This document shows positions 48,767 through 58,143 of a DNA stretch of 64,000 nt, piece by piece. The DNA is from Microbulbifer rhizosphaerae (lineage in GTDB: Bacteria; Pseudomonadota; Gammaproteobacteria; Pseudomonadales; Cellvibrionaceae). The stretch is taken from contig NZ_JACHWZ010000010.1 in NCBI RefSeq assembly GCF_014191725.1, positions 146,333 to 210,332 of the forward strand. The letters run 5' to 3'. A program made the position numbers and the translations under genes. Within the stretch, counting starts at the first letter, position 1. Every line of letters begins with the position of its first letter. The notes beneath the pieces were generated by a model, which worked only from the letters and a program-made list of their open reading frames with translations, had not been told where the DNA came from and ran no database searches.

Positions 48767-50992
48767 TTGGCAACCGACGGCGGAGGAAAACCGGCAATTC
48801 TACGCCTGGCGGTGCCGGTACCCCTGCGGCGCCTGTTCGACTACCTGCCCCCGCAGGGTAGCGACTCCGCGCAACTGTTACCGGGCCAGCGCTTCTGGGT
48901 ACCCTTCGGCGGGCGCAAACTGGTGGCGGTGTTGGAGGATATCGTCAGTGAGTCCCCGCTCGCCGAGCTGAAGCCGGCCCTGGAACAGATAGATGTCACC
49001 CCCCTGTTCGACCGCCAAAGCCGCGCCTTCCTGCACTGGGCCGCCGACTACTACCAAGCTCCCGTCGGCGAACTCTACGCCGCCGCCCTGCCCGCCGCGC
49101 TGCGCAAAGGCAAGCTCGCGGATCACTGGGCTGAACAGTGGCTGGAACTCACCACCGAGGGCAAGGGCCTGCCGGAGAGCGCCCTGGCGCGGGCGCCGAA
49201 ACAGCAGGCGCTGCTGCAACTGCTGTTGCGGGACGGCAGGCAGAGCCGCCCCCATCTCAAAACCCTGGGTCATTCCGCCACCGCAATCCGGGCGCTGCTG
49301 GATCGCAGCCTGGCACAGTGGACCGCCGGCCCCACCGCCCCGCCGCCGCTCTCCACCGACAAAGGCGCCGCCGGAGCGGCCCCGCCGCGGCTCAACGAAG
49401 AGCAGCGGCAGGTGCTGGACGCCATTCCGGCGGATCGCTTTACCGTCTCACTGCTCGAGGGCACCACCGGCAGCGGCAAGACCGAAGTTTACCTGCGGCT
49501 GATGGAGCGGGTACTCGCTGACGGCAGGCAGGCCCTGTTACTGGTGCCGGAGATCGGCCTGACACCGCAGACCCTGCGCCGCATCGCCGCGCGCTTTCCC
49601 GGCCGCAGCATCGCCGCCCTGCACTCCGGCCTGGCCGAGGGCGAGCGGGCCCGGGCCTGGCTGTCCGCCGCCGCGGACCAGGCGGATATCGTGATCGGCA
49701 CCCGCTCGGCGATATTCACCCCGCTGCACAAGCTGGGCACGGTGATCGTGGACGAGGAGCACGACGGCTCCTTCAAGCAGCAGGATGGCGTGCGCTACTC
49801 CGCCCGCGACCTGGCGGTGGTGCTCGGGCGCAACGCCGGGGTGCCGGTGCTGCTGGGTTCCGCCACCCCCTCCCTGGAGAGTCTGCACAACGCCCTGAAC
49901 GGGCGCTATCAGCACCTGCGCCTGCGCCACCGCGCCGGCGACGCGCGGCCGCCGCAGATCCATATAGTCCCCACTCTCGGTCAGCAGCTGGAGGAAGGTT
50001 TTGCCCCCCAAGTATTGCGCCATGTCGGCGAGACCCTGGCCCGCGGCGAGCAGGCGCTGGTGTTTATCAACCGCCGCGGCTTCGCCCCGACCCTGGCCTG
50101 TGACGACTGCGGCTGGCTGGCGGACTGCCCCCACTGTTCCAGCAAGCTGACCCTGCACCGCCGCCAGCGCCAGTTGCGCTGTCACCACTGCGACTACCGC
50201 CGGCCACTGGTGGACAGTTGCCCCCAATGCCACAGCCGTTCGCTCAGCGCCCTGGGAGCCGGCACCGAGCGCAGCGAGGCGCTGCTGACCCACCGCTTCG
50301 CCAGCTACCCGGTGATCCGCGTGGACCGCGACACCACCGCCAGCAAACAAGCCCTGGACAAGCTGCTGGCCCCGGCGCGCGCCGGCGAACCCTGCCTACT
50401 GTTGGGCACCCAGATGCTGGCCAAGGGCCACCACCTGCCCCGGGTCACCCTGGTGGTGATCCAGGACGCCGACGGCGGCCTGTTCAGCGCCGACTTCCGC
50501 GCCCCGGAGCGCACCGGCCAGTTACTGGAACAGGTGGCCGGCCGCGCCGGCCGCGGCGAACTGGCGGGCCGGGTACTGGTGCAGAGCCGCTACCCGGAGC
50601 ACCCGCTGCTGCAGCTTCTGTTGGAGAAAGGCTACGGTGCCTTCGCCCGTCAGCTACTGCGCGACAGGGCCGTGGCCCAGCTGCCTCCACTGCGCGCCAT
50701 GGCGCTGGTGCGCGCCGAGTGCGAGGAGGCGAAGTGGGCGGAGGAATTTCTCGGCGAGGCCCGCCGGCAGCTGGAGGCCCTGGCGCCGCCGTCCCCCCAA
50801 TTGCAGTACCTGGGGCCGGTACCCGCACTTTTAGAGCGCAAGTCCGGGCGCTTCCGCTTCTATGTGCAGATCACCGCGGAAAAGCGCGGCGCATTGCAAG
50901 CGCTGCTCGCGCGCCTGTGCCAGTGGGCCGAGGGCAACCGCAACCGGCGGTTGCGCTGGGCGGTGGATATGGATGCGCAGGAGTTATCCTGA
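48767..50992 (+). CDS. priA: Primosomal replication restart helicase PriA
   Basis: A 741-residue superfamily 2 helicase that reloads the replisome at collapsed forks. The N-terminal 3'-DNA-binding domain begins LRLAVPVPLRRLFDYLPP. Walker A GTTGSGKT is at 232-239, the DEEH box reads VDEEHDGSFKQQDG, and the zinc-binding module has CDDCGWLADCPHCSSKL and CHHCDY...CPQCHS. The TTG at 48767 is used, with GGGAGG 7 bases ahead. It is divergent from rpmE. Confidence 0.96.
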   Translation: MATDGGGKPAILRLAVPVPLRRLFDYLPPQGSDSAQLLPGQRFWVPFGGRKLVAVLEDIVSESPLAELKPALEQIDVTPLFDRQSRAFLHWAADYYQAPVGELYAAALPAALRKGKLADHWAEQWLELTTEGKGLPESALARAPKQQALLQLLLRDGRQSRPHLKTLGHSATAIRALLDRSLAQWTAGPTAPPPLSTDKGAAGAAPPRLNEEQRQVLDAIPADRFTVSLLEGTTGSGKTEVYLRLMERVLADGRQALLLVPEIGLTPQTLRRIAARFPGRSIAALHSGLAEGERARAWLSAAADQADIVIGTRSAIFTPLHKLGTVIVDEEHDGSFKQQDGVRYSARDLAVVLGRNAGVPVLLGSATPSLESLHNALNGRYQHLRLRHRAGDARPPQIHIVPTLGQQLEEGFAPQVLRHVGETLARGEQALVFINRRGFAPTLACDDCGWLADCPHCSSKLTLHRRQRQLRCHHCDYRRPLVDSCPQCHSRSLSALGAGTERSEALLTHRFASYPVIRVDRDTTASKQALDKLLAPARAGEPCLLLGTQMLAKGHHLPRVTLVVIQDADGGLFSADFRAPERTGQLLEQVAGRAGRGELAGRVLVQSRYPEHPLLQLLLEKGYGAFARQLLRDRAVAQLPPLRAMALVRAECEEAKWAEEFLGEARRQLEALAPPSPQLQYLGPVPALLERKSGRFRFYVQITAEKRGALQALLARLCQWAEGNRNRRLRWAVDMDAQELS

Positions 50993-51088
50993 TTGTCGGC
51001 GCCTCCATCGGACACAAAGCTGTTTTGACGCTACCGGATCGCGGCGCTACAGTGCCCTTCCCTCCCTTATTGATTGAGAAAAATTCCC

Positions 51089-51667
51089 ATGAGCCGTCGC
51101 AACACCAGCCGCCGCAATAGTCCCGCGAGCAAACCCGCATGGGTCTGGTTTGTGCTGGGCAATTTTGTCGGCGGTTTCGTGGTATTTATGATTTTTCTCA
51201 CCGGGCTCAAGCAGGATTCCGGCGGCGACAAGCGCCCGGCACCCCCCGCCCAGAAAGCTGAAGAGCAGTCAAAGCCGCGCTTCGATTTCTATACCCTGCT
51301 GCAGGAAAACGAAGTGGAGGTGCCCGAACCCAAGGTGGCCAAGCCCTCCCGCCGCGTCACCGGCCCGCCGGACGGCGGCGCGCGTAGCGAGCCCCCCCGT
51401 GAGGAAACACCCGAGAGAGACGATCCGCAACTGGTGTACATCCTGCAGGCGGCCTCCTTCCGCGACGCCGCGGAGGCGGAAAAACTGCGTGCGCAGCTCA
51501 CCCTGGCCAACCTCGAAGTAAAGGTGGAGACCGCCACCGACAGCCGCGGCACCTGGCACCGGGTACTTATCGGCCCCTACCGCAGCCGCTCCAAGGTGGC
51601 CGCGGCGCGGGAGACACTCGCCGACCACAAACTGATGCCACTGGTGCTCAAGCGTCCGGCGCGCTGA
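51089..51667 (+). CDS. FtsN-like SPOR-domain membrane protein
   Basis: A 192-residue protein with a short basic N-terminus, one transmembrane segment (about 20-42, WVWFVLGNFVGGFVVFMIFL) and a periplasmic linker rich in proline and charge. The C-terminal SPOR domain (about 115-190) is LVYILQAASFRDAAEAEKLR with RVLIGPYRSRSKVAAARETL. SPOR domains bind denuded septal peptidoglycan. Position after priA and before hslVU is that of ftsN in E. coli and its Pseudomonas homologue. Its 3' end overlaps the DUF2798 gene by 20 bases. Confidence 0.85.
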   Translation: MSRRNTSRRNSPASKPAWVWFVLGNFVGGFVVFMIFLTGLKQDSGGDKRPAPPAQKAEEQSKPRFDFYTLLQENEVEVPEPKVAKPSRRVTGPPDGGARSEPPREETPERDDPQLVYILQAASFRDAAEAEKLRAQLTLANLEVKVETATDSRGTWHRVLIGPYRSRSKVAAARETLADHKLMPLVLKRPAR

Positions 51668-51908
51668 CGAACTTGCGCGTCAGCCGGTGAGACAGCGGCG
51701 CGATCACCGACACCAGCGGAAACGCCACCGCCCAAGCCACCACCCACGCACTTGCCCAGCGCCACATAAAACCGCCGTCGAAACCGGTGTTGATAAAGGT
51801 GATCACCGCGGACATCAGCAGCGACATCAGGCCGGACATGATCAGCGCGAATACCAGGGTGTACAAACGTGAGGGAAGGGCTGGCACGGCGGGTCCTCTG
51901 AGATACAT
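51648..51908 (-). CDS. DUF2798 membrane protein
   Basis: An 86-residue protein with two transmembrane segments. It shows LVFALIMSGLMSLLMSAVIT, then an asparagine-containing turn (FINTGFDGGFMWRW) and FPLVSVIAPLSHRLTRKF, the pattern of DUF2798. The function is unknown. The ATG at 51908 is chosen because the upstream extension is not hydrophobic. It converges on the SPOR gene with a 20-base overlap. Confidence 0.85.
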   Translation of the reverse strand: MYLRGPAVPALPSRLYTLVFALIMSGLMSLLMSAVITFINTGFDGGFMWRWASAWVVAWAVAFPLVSVIAPLSHRLTRKFVSAPDA

Positions 51909-51996
51909 CGGGCGCGCATTATAGGCTTTCGGCCCTTTCTTGTTGAAATTCCCCCTCCGCGACCACACTTACCCTAGACCTGAACAGATTCCTCCT

Positions 51997-52072
51997 TGTA
52001 GGAGCGGCCGTTGGCCGCGATTGATCCGAGCTACGAAGCCAATCCGATCGCGGCCAACGGCCGCTCCTACAG
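51997..52072. repeat. REPIN-like inverted REP pair before hslV
   Basis: TGTAGGAGCGGCCGTTGGCC and its inverted partner GGCCAACGGCCGCTCCTACA are separated by about 35 bases. The two halves are perfect complements over 20 bases. It lies 25 bases before the hslV start, so it is in the hslVU leader or promoter. Confidence 0.85.
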
Positions 52073-52096
52073 GCACCGACAAGTAAGAGGCCTCCC

Positions 52097-52636
52097 TTGG
52101 AACAGTATCGCGGTACCACCATTCTCTCCTGCCGGCGCGGCGGCAAAGTCGTTATCGGCGGCGACGGCCAGGTCTCAATGGGCAACACCATCATGAAGGG
52201 CAATGCGCGCAAGGTGCGCCGCCTGTACAAAGACAAGGTGATCGCCGGATTCGCCGGCGGCACCGCCGATGCCTTCACCCTGTTCGAGCGCTTCGAGGCC
52301 AAGCTGGAAGCCCACGGCGGACAGCTCACCCGCGCCGCGGTGGAGCTGGCCAAGGACTGGCGCACCGACCGCGCCCTGCGTCGGTTGGAGGCGCTGCTGG
52401 CGGTAGCGGACGAAAGCGCCAGCCTGATCGTCACCGGCAACGGCGACGTGATCCAGCCGGAGGACGACCTGATCGCCATCGGCTCCGGCGGCCCCTTCGC
52501 CCAATCGGCCGCCCGCGCGCTACTGGACAACACCGAACTGGACGCGCGCACCATCGTCGAGCAGGGCCTGAAGATTGCCGGCGATATCTGCGTCTACACC
52601 AACCAGAATCACACCATTGAAGAACTGAGTTACTGA
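52097..52636 (+). CDS. hslV: HslV peptidase subunit of the HslUV protease
   Basis: A 179-residue threonine protease. It starts [20 protein letters not shown], so six residues are removed to expose the catalytic threonine T7. [37 protein letters not shown] and [20 protein letters not shown] are fully conserved. Start is TTG at 52097 with AGAGG 6 bases ahead. HslV forms the inner rings of the HslUV protease with HslU, coded next. The pair is normally heat-shock induced. Confidence 0.96.
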   Translation: MEQYRGTTILSCRRGGKVVIGGDGQVSMGNTIMKGNARKVRRLYKDKVIAGFAGGTADAFTLFERFEAKLEAHGGQLTRAAVELAKDWRTDRALRRLEALLAVADESASLIVTGNGDVIQPEDDLIAIGSGGPFAQSAARALLDNTELDARTIVEQGLKIAGDICVYTNQNHTIEELSY

Positions 52637-52645
52637 AAGGTTTCA

Positions 52646-52744
52646 TAGGAGCAGCCCCTGGGAACGCCGAGCTCCAGCTCGGCATGCGGGCCGAAGGCCC
52701 GCCCTCGCGGCCAACGGCCGCTCCCGGCCGGACCGCTCCTACAG
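52646..52744. repeat. Composite family B hairpin and REP element between hslV and hslU
   Basis: CATAGGAGCAGCCCC at the left and GGACCGCTCCTACAG at the right resemble REP ends. Between them are GCCGAGCTCCAGCTCGGC and GCGGGCCGAAGGCCCGC (family B), and CGCGGCCAACGGCCGCT (REP core). It is inserted inside the hslVU operon, 35 bases before the hslU start. Confidence 0.75.
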
Positions 52745-52778
52745 AGGATGCTTTTTCGATTTGCACACGAGAATTTCT

Positions 52779-54095
52779 ATGTCCGAGATGACCCCCCGCG
52801 AAATAGTCCACGAACTCGATCGCCATATCGTCGGCCAGCAGGACGCCAAGCGCGCCGTGGCCATCGCCCTGCGCAACCGCTGGCGGCGCATGCAGGTAAA
52901 CGAGGAGCTGCGCGCGGAAATTACCCCGAAAAATATCCTGATGATCGGCCCCACAGGCGTGGGCAAAACCGAGATCGCCCGCCGTCTGGCAAAGCTCGCC
53001 AACGCGCCCTTTATCAAGGTGGAGGCCACCAAGTTCACCGAGGTGGGCTACGTGGGCCGCGATGTGGAATCCATCGTGCGCGACCTGGTGGAGATGGCGG
53101 TCAAACTGGAGCGCGAACAGGCCATGGCCGGGGTGGAGCAGCGCGCGATGGATGCCGCCGAGGAGCGGGTGCTCGATGCCCTGCTGCCACCGGCGCGCTC
53201 CACCGAACCGGGCGACCGCGACTCCAACACCCGCCAACTGTTCCGTAAAAAACTGCGCGAGGGCGAGCTGGACGAAAAGGAAATTGAAATAGAGATCTCG
53301 GTGGCCCCTGTGGGTGTGGAAATCATGGCGCCCCCCGGCATGGAGGAAATGACCAACCAGCTGCAGGGCATGTTCTCCAATATGTCCCAGGGCCGTACGC
53401 GCAAGCGCAAGCTCACCGTCAAGCAGGCGCTCAAGCAGCTCACCGACGAGGAGGCGGCCAAGCTGGTCAACGACGAAGAGGTGAAGAGCCGCGCGATCGA
53501 GGCCGCGGAACAGAACGGCATCGTGTTTCTCGACGAGATCGACAAGGTGGCCAAGCGCCAGGAAACGGGCGGCGCTGACGTATCCCGAGAGGGCGTGCAG
53601 CGCGACCTGCTGCCGCTGATCGAGGGCAGCACCGTGAGCACCAAGTACGGCATGATCAAGACCGACCATATTCTGTTTATCGCCTCCGGCGCCTTCCACC
53701 TGTCCAAGCCCTCGGACCTGATCCCGGAGCTGCAGGGCCGGTTGCCGATCCGCGTGGAACTGAGCTCGCTCACTTCCGGGGATTTCCAGCGCATCCTCAC
53801 CGAGCCCTCCGCCTCGCTCACCGAGCAGCAGAAGGCACTGCTGGCCACCGAGGGCTTGCAGCTGGAATTCTCCGAGGACGGCATCCGCCGCATCGCCGAA
53901 GTGGCCTACCAGGTCAACGAGAGCACGGAAAACATCGGCGCGCGCCGCCTGCACACGGTACTGGAACGACTGCTGGAGGAAATCTCCTTCGACGCGGGCG
54001 ACGGCGACAAAACCATCACCATCGACGCCGCCTATGTCGACAGCCACCTGGGCGAACTGAGCCGGGACGAGGACCTGTCCCGCTTTATCCTGTAA
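52779..54095 (+). CDS. hslU: HslU ATPase subunit of the HslUV protease
   Basis: A 438-residue AAA+ unfoldase that feeds HslV. It starts [20 protein letters not shown]; Walker A is [17 protein letters not shown], the pore loop region is [11 protein letters not shown], and Walker B is [13 protein letters not shown]. The I domain (about 110-240) and the C-terminal sensor 2 end DLSRFIL are present. The ATG at 52779 is preferred to a TTG six codons earlier. It follows hslV across a repeat insert. Confidence 0.97.
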   Translation: MSEMTPREIVHELDRHIVGQQDAKRAVAIALRNRWRRMQVNEELRAEITPKNILMIGPTGVGKTEIARRLAKLANAPFIKVEATKFTEVGYVGRDVESIVRDLVEMAVKLEREQAMAGVEQRAMDAAEERVLDALLPPARSTEPGDRDSNTRQLFRKKLREGELDEKEIEIEISVAPVGVEIMAPPGMEEMTNQLQGMFSNMSQGRTRKRKLTVKQALKQLTDEEAAKLVNDEEVKSRAIEAAEQNGIVFLDEIDKVAKRQETGGADVSREGVQRDLLPLIEGSTVSTKYGMIKTDHILFIASGAFHLSKPSDLIPELQGRLPIRVELSSLTSGDFQRILTEPSASLTEQQKALLATEGLQLEFSEDGIRRIAEVAYQVNESTENIGARRLHTVLERLLEEISFDAGDGDKTITIDAAYVDSHLGELSRDEDLSRFIL

Positions 54096-54108
54096 CTCGA
54101 AAAGAAAG

Positions 54109-54144
54109 CCTCCCCTTTCCCTCTGGGAGAGGGGCCGGGGGAGG
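54109..54144. repeat. Hairpin after hslU
   Basis: CCTCCCCTTTCCCTCTGGGA and GAGGGGCCGGGGGAGG form an imperfect stem-loop 14 bases after the hslU stop. Similar CTCCC...GGGAG elements are common in many genomes. It may reduce transcription into the next gene, but it has no T tract. Confidence 0.55.
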
Positions 54145-54180
54145 AGAGGGCGCCGGAAGCGGCTCCGCAAACAGCTAAAT

Positions 54181-54558
54181 ATGAAAGCCCCAAAAAAAAT
54201 CCGCCTAAACCGCACAGAAAAAAACCTGCAGCTGCTATTCGACGATGCCGAATACACCCTGCCGGCGGAATACCTGCGCGTCCACTCCCCCAGCGCTGAG
54301 GTGCGCGGCCACGGCGCGAGCGAGCCATTGCTGGTCAGCGGGAAAATGCATGTAGGTATTGAAAGCGTCGAGACCGCCGGCCGCTACGCGCTGAAAATTG
54401 TCTTCGACGACGGCCACGACAGCGGTATCTACACCTGGGAATACCTGCGCGAATTGGGCGAAAACTATGCGGTCAACTGGGACGCCTACCTGCAGCGCCT
54501 GCAGCAGGCGGGCAAGGGTCGCGATCCGGACGAGAGCCCGGTCAAGTTTATTAACTAA
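54181..54558 (+). CDS. DUF971 family protein
   Basis: A 125-residue protein with the DUF971 core: LNRTEKNLQLLFDDAEYTLP, EYLRVHSPSAEVRGHG, and VFDDGHDSGIYTWEYLREL. The fold is found beside iron-sulfur and hydroxylase enzymes, yet its role is not known. Genes of this family follow hslVU in Pseudomonas, and this one starts 85 bases after hslU. Confidence 0.9.
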   Translation: MKAPKKIRLNRTEKNLQLLFDDAEYTLPAEYLRVHSPSAEVRGHGASEPLLVSGKMHVGIESVETAGRYALKIVFDDGHDSGIYTWEYLRELGENYAVNWDAYLQRLQQAGKGRDPDESPVKFIN

Positions 54559-54633
54559 AGATCCTGTTTAATCCCCCTGTCACACTTCCGGTCTTTAATG
54601 CGCGCCAAATAACCGAATACCGGAGGTTTTTCC

Positions 54634-56166
54634 ATGGCGAAGCGCATCGCCCGCGCGCTGGCCGCGTGTTGCCTGTTTCCCACCCTGCCCCTGTCCGCCG
54701 CCGAACTGCCGGATTACCAGCGCAACAGCGACTGGTTTACCGACGGTGAAAATCGCCTGGCCGCCAAAGCGGAAGACGAGCGCGGGAATAAAACCGCGAA
54801 GAACGTGATCCTGTTCGTCGGCGACGGCATGGGCATTTCCACCCTCACCGCCGCGCGGATTCTCGAGGGTCAGCTGCGCGGCGAGAGCGGCGAGGAAAAC
54901 AACCTGTCCTTCGAGGAGTTTCCCTACAGCGCACTGGTAAAAACCTACAACACCAACCAGCAGACACCGGACTCCGCCGGCACCATGACCGCGATCATGA
55001 CCGGGGTGAAAACCCGGGCCGGCGTAATCAATATCGATGGCGACGCCCTGCGCGCGGACTGCGCCTCCAGCAAAGGCAGGGAGCTGAACACCTTCCTGGA
55101 ACTGATGGAGAGCCGCGGCAGATCCACCGGCGTCGTCTCCACTGCGCGCATTACCCACGCCACACCGGCGGCCACCTACGCGCGCACGCCGGAGCGCAAT
55201 TGGGAGCACAGAGCCGAGGGCGACTGCAAAGATATCGCCACGCAGTTGGTGGAAATGGAAGCCGGTGACGGGGTGGACGTAATCCTCGGCGGCGGCCGCC
55301 GCAACTTTATTCCCACCGGGGCCGACGGCGAGCGGGCGGACGGCCGCGACCTCACCGCCGAGTGGCTGGCCCGTTACGAAGGCGAACAGCAGGCGCAATA
55401 TTTGGAGACGGGCTCAGCACTGAGCGCAGTGGATATTGCGGGTACCGACAAACTGCTCGGGCTCTTTACCAGTTCCCATATGCGCTACGAAGCGGACCGC
55501 AAGGCGAGTGGCGCCGACGAGCCGGGCATCGCGGAAATGACCGATGCCGCCATCGACCTGCTGCAGAAAAACGACGACGGCTACTTCCTGATGGTGGAGT
55601 CCGGTCGCATCGACCATGCCCATCACGCGGGCAACGCTTACAATGCGCTGCACGACACCATCGCTTTCGCCGAGGCGGTAAAAACGGCGGTGGAAAAAGT
55701 GGACCTGGAGGAAACCCTGATCCTGGTGACCGCGGATCACAGCCATGTGTTAACCATCGCCGGCTATCCCACCCGCGGCAATCCCATCCTCGGTAAGATG
55801 GTCACCAACGACGGCACCGGCGCGCCGCAGGCGGAGGTCGCTGCCGCCGGCGATGGCCTGCCCTACACCACGCTGAGCTACGCCAATGGCCCGGGCCACG
55901 CCGATCTGGGCAGCGAGACGGATGCGGACGAACGCTATACCACAGCGGTGAATAGCGGCCGCAAGGACCTGAGCGCGGTGGATACGAAAGCCCCGGGCTT
56001 CTATCAGGAGGCCCTGGTGCCCCTGGGCTCCGAGAGCCATGCCGGCGAAGATATCAGTTTGCACGCCATCGGCGCAGGCAGCGAGCTGGTGCAGGGTACC
56101 CTGGAACAGAACGCGATTTTTCATGTAATGGTCGGCGCAACCGGCATTCCGGTAACGGCGGAATAA
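54634..56166 (+). CDS. Periplasmic alkaline phosphatase (PhoA family), first copy
   Basis: A 510-residue exported phosphatase. A signal peptide ends PLSAAELP (about residue 22). Metal and catalytic residues match PhoA: D64 in FVGDGMGIST, the nucleophile S114 in TPDSAGT, VESGRIDHAHHAGN, VTADHSHVL and GSESHAGEDI. PhoA-type enzymes hydrolyse phosphate monoesters to scavenge phosphate. A 16-base gap separates it from a second copy, so they form an operon. No Pho box was confirmed upstream in the 75-base gap. Confidence 0.93.
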   Translation: MAKRIARALAACCLFPTLPLSAAELPDYQRNSDWFTDGENRLAAKAEDERGNKTAKNVILFVGDGMGISTLTAARILEGQLRGESGEENNLSFEEFPYSALVKTYNTNQQTPDSAGTMTAIMTGVKTRAGVINIDGDALRADCASSKGRELNTFLELMESRGRSTGVVSTARITHATPAATYARTPERNWEHRAEGDCKDIATQLVEMEAGDGVDVILGGGRRNFIPTGADGERADGRDLTAEWLARYEGEQQAQYLETGSALSAVDIAGTDKLLGLFTSSHMRYEADRKASGADEPGIAEMTDAAIDLLQKNDDGYFLMVESGRIDHAHHAGNAYNALHDTIAFAEAVKTAVEKVDLEETLILVTADHSHVLTIAGYPTRGNPILGKMVTNDGTGAPQAEVAAAGDGLPYTTLSYANGPGHADLGSETDADERYTTAVNSGRKDLSAVDTKAPGFYQEALVPLGSESHAGEDISLHAIGAGSELVQGTLEQNAIFHVMVGATGIPVTAE

Positions 56167-56182
56167 TTTTGGGGGTAAAACA

Positions 56183-57799
56183 ATGAAGCGATACAACAAA
56201 CTGGCGACGGCTTTTTCTCTCGCCCTGCTGGCCAGCGCCTGTAGCGACAGCGATTCCGATCGGGGCCGGGAACCCGACCTGCCCGAACCGGACCCGGAAG
56301 AACAGGCCCTGAGCCTGCCGCAGTCCCAGCGCGAAAGCAGCTGGTTTACCGCCGGCGAAGCGGCGGTGGATGCGGCGCGCCAGCAGACCGTCAACAACAC
56401 GCCCGGCGCGGCAAAAAATATCATCCTGTTTGTGGGCGACGGTATGGGCATCTCCACCGTCACCGCCGCGCGTATCCTCGCGGGCCAGCAGCAGGGCCTC
56501 GACGGCGAGGAGTACCAGCTCAGCTTTGAGAAAATGCCTTTCGCCGGCCTGGTGAAAACCTACAACACCAACCAGCAGACCCCGGACTCCGCCGGCACCG
56601 CCACCGCCCTGATGACCGGCGTAAAGACCAAGGCCGGCGTGATCAACGTCGACGAAACCGTGGCCCGCGGCGATTGCGCGGCGAGCCTCGAGCGGCCCCT
56701 GACCACCGCGCTGGAACTGGCGGAGGCCAAGGGCAAGAGCACCGGCATTATCAGCACCGCGCGCATCACCCACGCCACCCCGGCGGCCACCTACGCCAAG
56801 TCGCCGGAGCGGGGCTGGGAGTACAAAGCCGAGGGAGGCTGTGTAGATATCGCCGCGCAGCTGGTGGAACTGACCGCCGGCGACGGCGTTGACCTGGTTC
56901 TGGGCGGCGGCCGCCGCAGCTTTCTGCCCAACACCGTTACCGACCTGGAGGGCAAAGCCGGCAAGCGCGAGGACGGCCGCAACCTGGTGGACGAGTGGCG
57001 GAAACGCTACGGTGACGGAGTCACCAATGCCGCCTATATCGAAAACCAGTCCGGCTTTGACGCGCTGGATATTGCCGGCATCGACAAGCTGCTGGGCCTG
57101 TTCAACGCCTCGCACATGCACTACGAGGCGGACCGCGTGAACGACGTGGCCGGCGAGCCGTCACTGAGCGAGATGACCGCCAAGGGCCTGGAACTGCTGC
57201 AGAAAAACAACGACGGCTATTTCCTGATGGTGGAGTCCGGCCGCATCGACCACGGCCACCACGCCGGCAGCGCCTACAGTGCGCTCACCGACGCGGTGGA
57301 ATTTGCCAGGGCGGTGCAGGTGGCAATGGACAACACCAGCGCCGAAGACACGCTGATTATCGTCACCGCCGACCACAGCCACGTGATGACCATCGCCGGC
57401 TACCCGACCCGCGGCAACCCCATCCTCGGCAAGGTAGTCACCAACGACGGCAGCGGACAGCCGCAGGAAACTCCGAGCCTCGCCGACGACGGCCTGCCCT
57501 ACACCACCCTCAGCTACGGCAATGGCGCCGGCTACGCAAACATGGGCGAGGAGACGGATGCGGACGAGCGCTACACCCACAGCAGCGGCATCGATGCCGG
57601 CCGCAAGGACCTGACCCACGTGGACACCACCGCACCCGGCTACCACCAGGAGGCGCTGGTGCCGTTGGCATCCGAGTCCCACGCCGGCGAGGACGTGGGC
57701 GTCTGGGCCCGCGGCCCCGGCGCGCACCTGGTCAGCGGCACCAATGAACAAAACTACCTGTTCCACGTAATGGCCCGCGCGGGTGGTCTACTCAACTGA
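56183..57799 (+). CDS. Alkaline phosphatase lipoprotein (PhoA family), second copy
   Basis: A 538-residue paralogue of the preceding protein. Its N-terminus is a lipoprotein signal (LALLASAC, C20) followed by an acidic, proline-rich linker, so it should be membrane anchored. The catalytic set is complete: D86 in FVGDGMGIST, S136 in TPDSAGT, VESGRIDHGHHAGS, VTADHSHVM and ASESHAGEDV. Its strong similarity to the first copy points to tandem duplication followed by a change in targeting. It is followed by a REP pair. Confidence 0.93.
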   Translation: MKRYNKLATAFSLALLASACSDSDSDRGREPDLPEPDPEEQALSLPQSQRESSWFTAGEAAVDAARQQTVNNTPGAAKNIILFVGDGMGISTVTAARILAGQQQGLDGEEYQLSFEKMPFAGLVKTYNTNQQTPDSAGTATALMTGVKTKAGVINVDETVARGDCAASLERPLTTALELAEAKGKSTGIISTARITHATPAATYAKSPERGWEYKAEGGCVDIAAQLVELTAGDGVDLVLGGGRRSFLPNTVTDLEGKAGKREDGRNLVDEWRKRYGDGVTNAAYIENQSGFDALDIAGIDKLLGLFNASHMHYEADRVNDVAGEPSLSEMTAKGLELLQKNNDGYFLMVESGRIDHGHHAGSAYSALTDAVEFARAVQVAMDNTSAEDTLIIVTADHSHVMTIAGYPTRGNPILGKVVTNDGSGQPQETPSLADDGLPYTTLSYGNGAGYANMGEETDADERYTHSSGIDAGRKDLTHVDTTAPGYHQEALVPLASESHAGEDVGVWARGPGAHLVSGTNEQNYLFHVMARAGGLLN

Positions 57800-57829
57800 T
57801 TTCCCCACCTTCGGGTAATTTGCCCACCC

Positions 57830-57906
57830 AGTAGGAGCGGCCGCTGGCCGCGATCGAACTCTCGGAAAACCCCGAAGCCCGATCGCGGCCAGCGGCCGCT
57901 CCTACA
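57830..57906. repeat. REPIN-like inverted REP pair after the phosphatase operon
   Basis: GTAGGAGCGGCCGCTGGCCG and its inverted partner CGGCCAGCGGCCGCTCCTAC lie about 37 bases apart. The halves are perfect complements over 20 bases but carry a changed centre (GCT in place of GTT), again paired. It lies 68 bases before the TPP riboswitch. Confidence 0.85.
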
Positions 57907-57974
57907 CAAGAAATTCACGAAGTACCTGCCCAATTACTAGCCACGACAACATCTGCTATCATCCCGCCCGCAAA

Positions 57975-58074
57975 ACCTAAGGGGTGGCTTCGGCCTGAGA
58001 TGCGCGGGGATCTGAACGATTCCAACCGGCAAACCCTTGAACCTGATCCGGTTAATACCGGCGTAGGAATAGGT
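57975..58074 (+). promoter_or_regulatory. TPP (THI-box) riboswitch
   Basis: The 5' arm ACCTAAGGGGTGGC begins the aptamer, CTGAGATG follows (the pyrimidine-sensing helix arm), and ACCCTTGAACCTGATCCGGT with TAATACCGGCGTAGGAA gives the thiamine-phosphate arm. ACCTA (57975) closes with TAGGT (58070) to make P1. These are the conserved THI-box elements in the right order and spacing. It lies 69 bases upstream of the TonB receptor ATG. High TPP would be expected to switch off the operon. Confidence 0.95.
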
Positions 58075-58143
58075 AAGTCCTCAAAACCCTTCTCACGTCG
58101 CCCCCCGGGTCTCTTTCACTCCAGCTTTCCCCGAGAGAGAACC

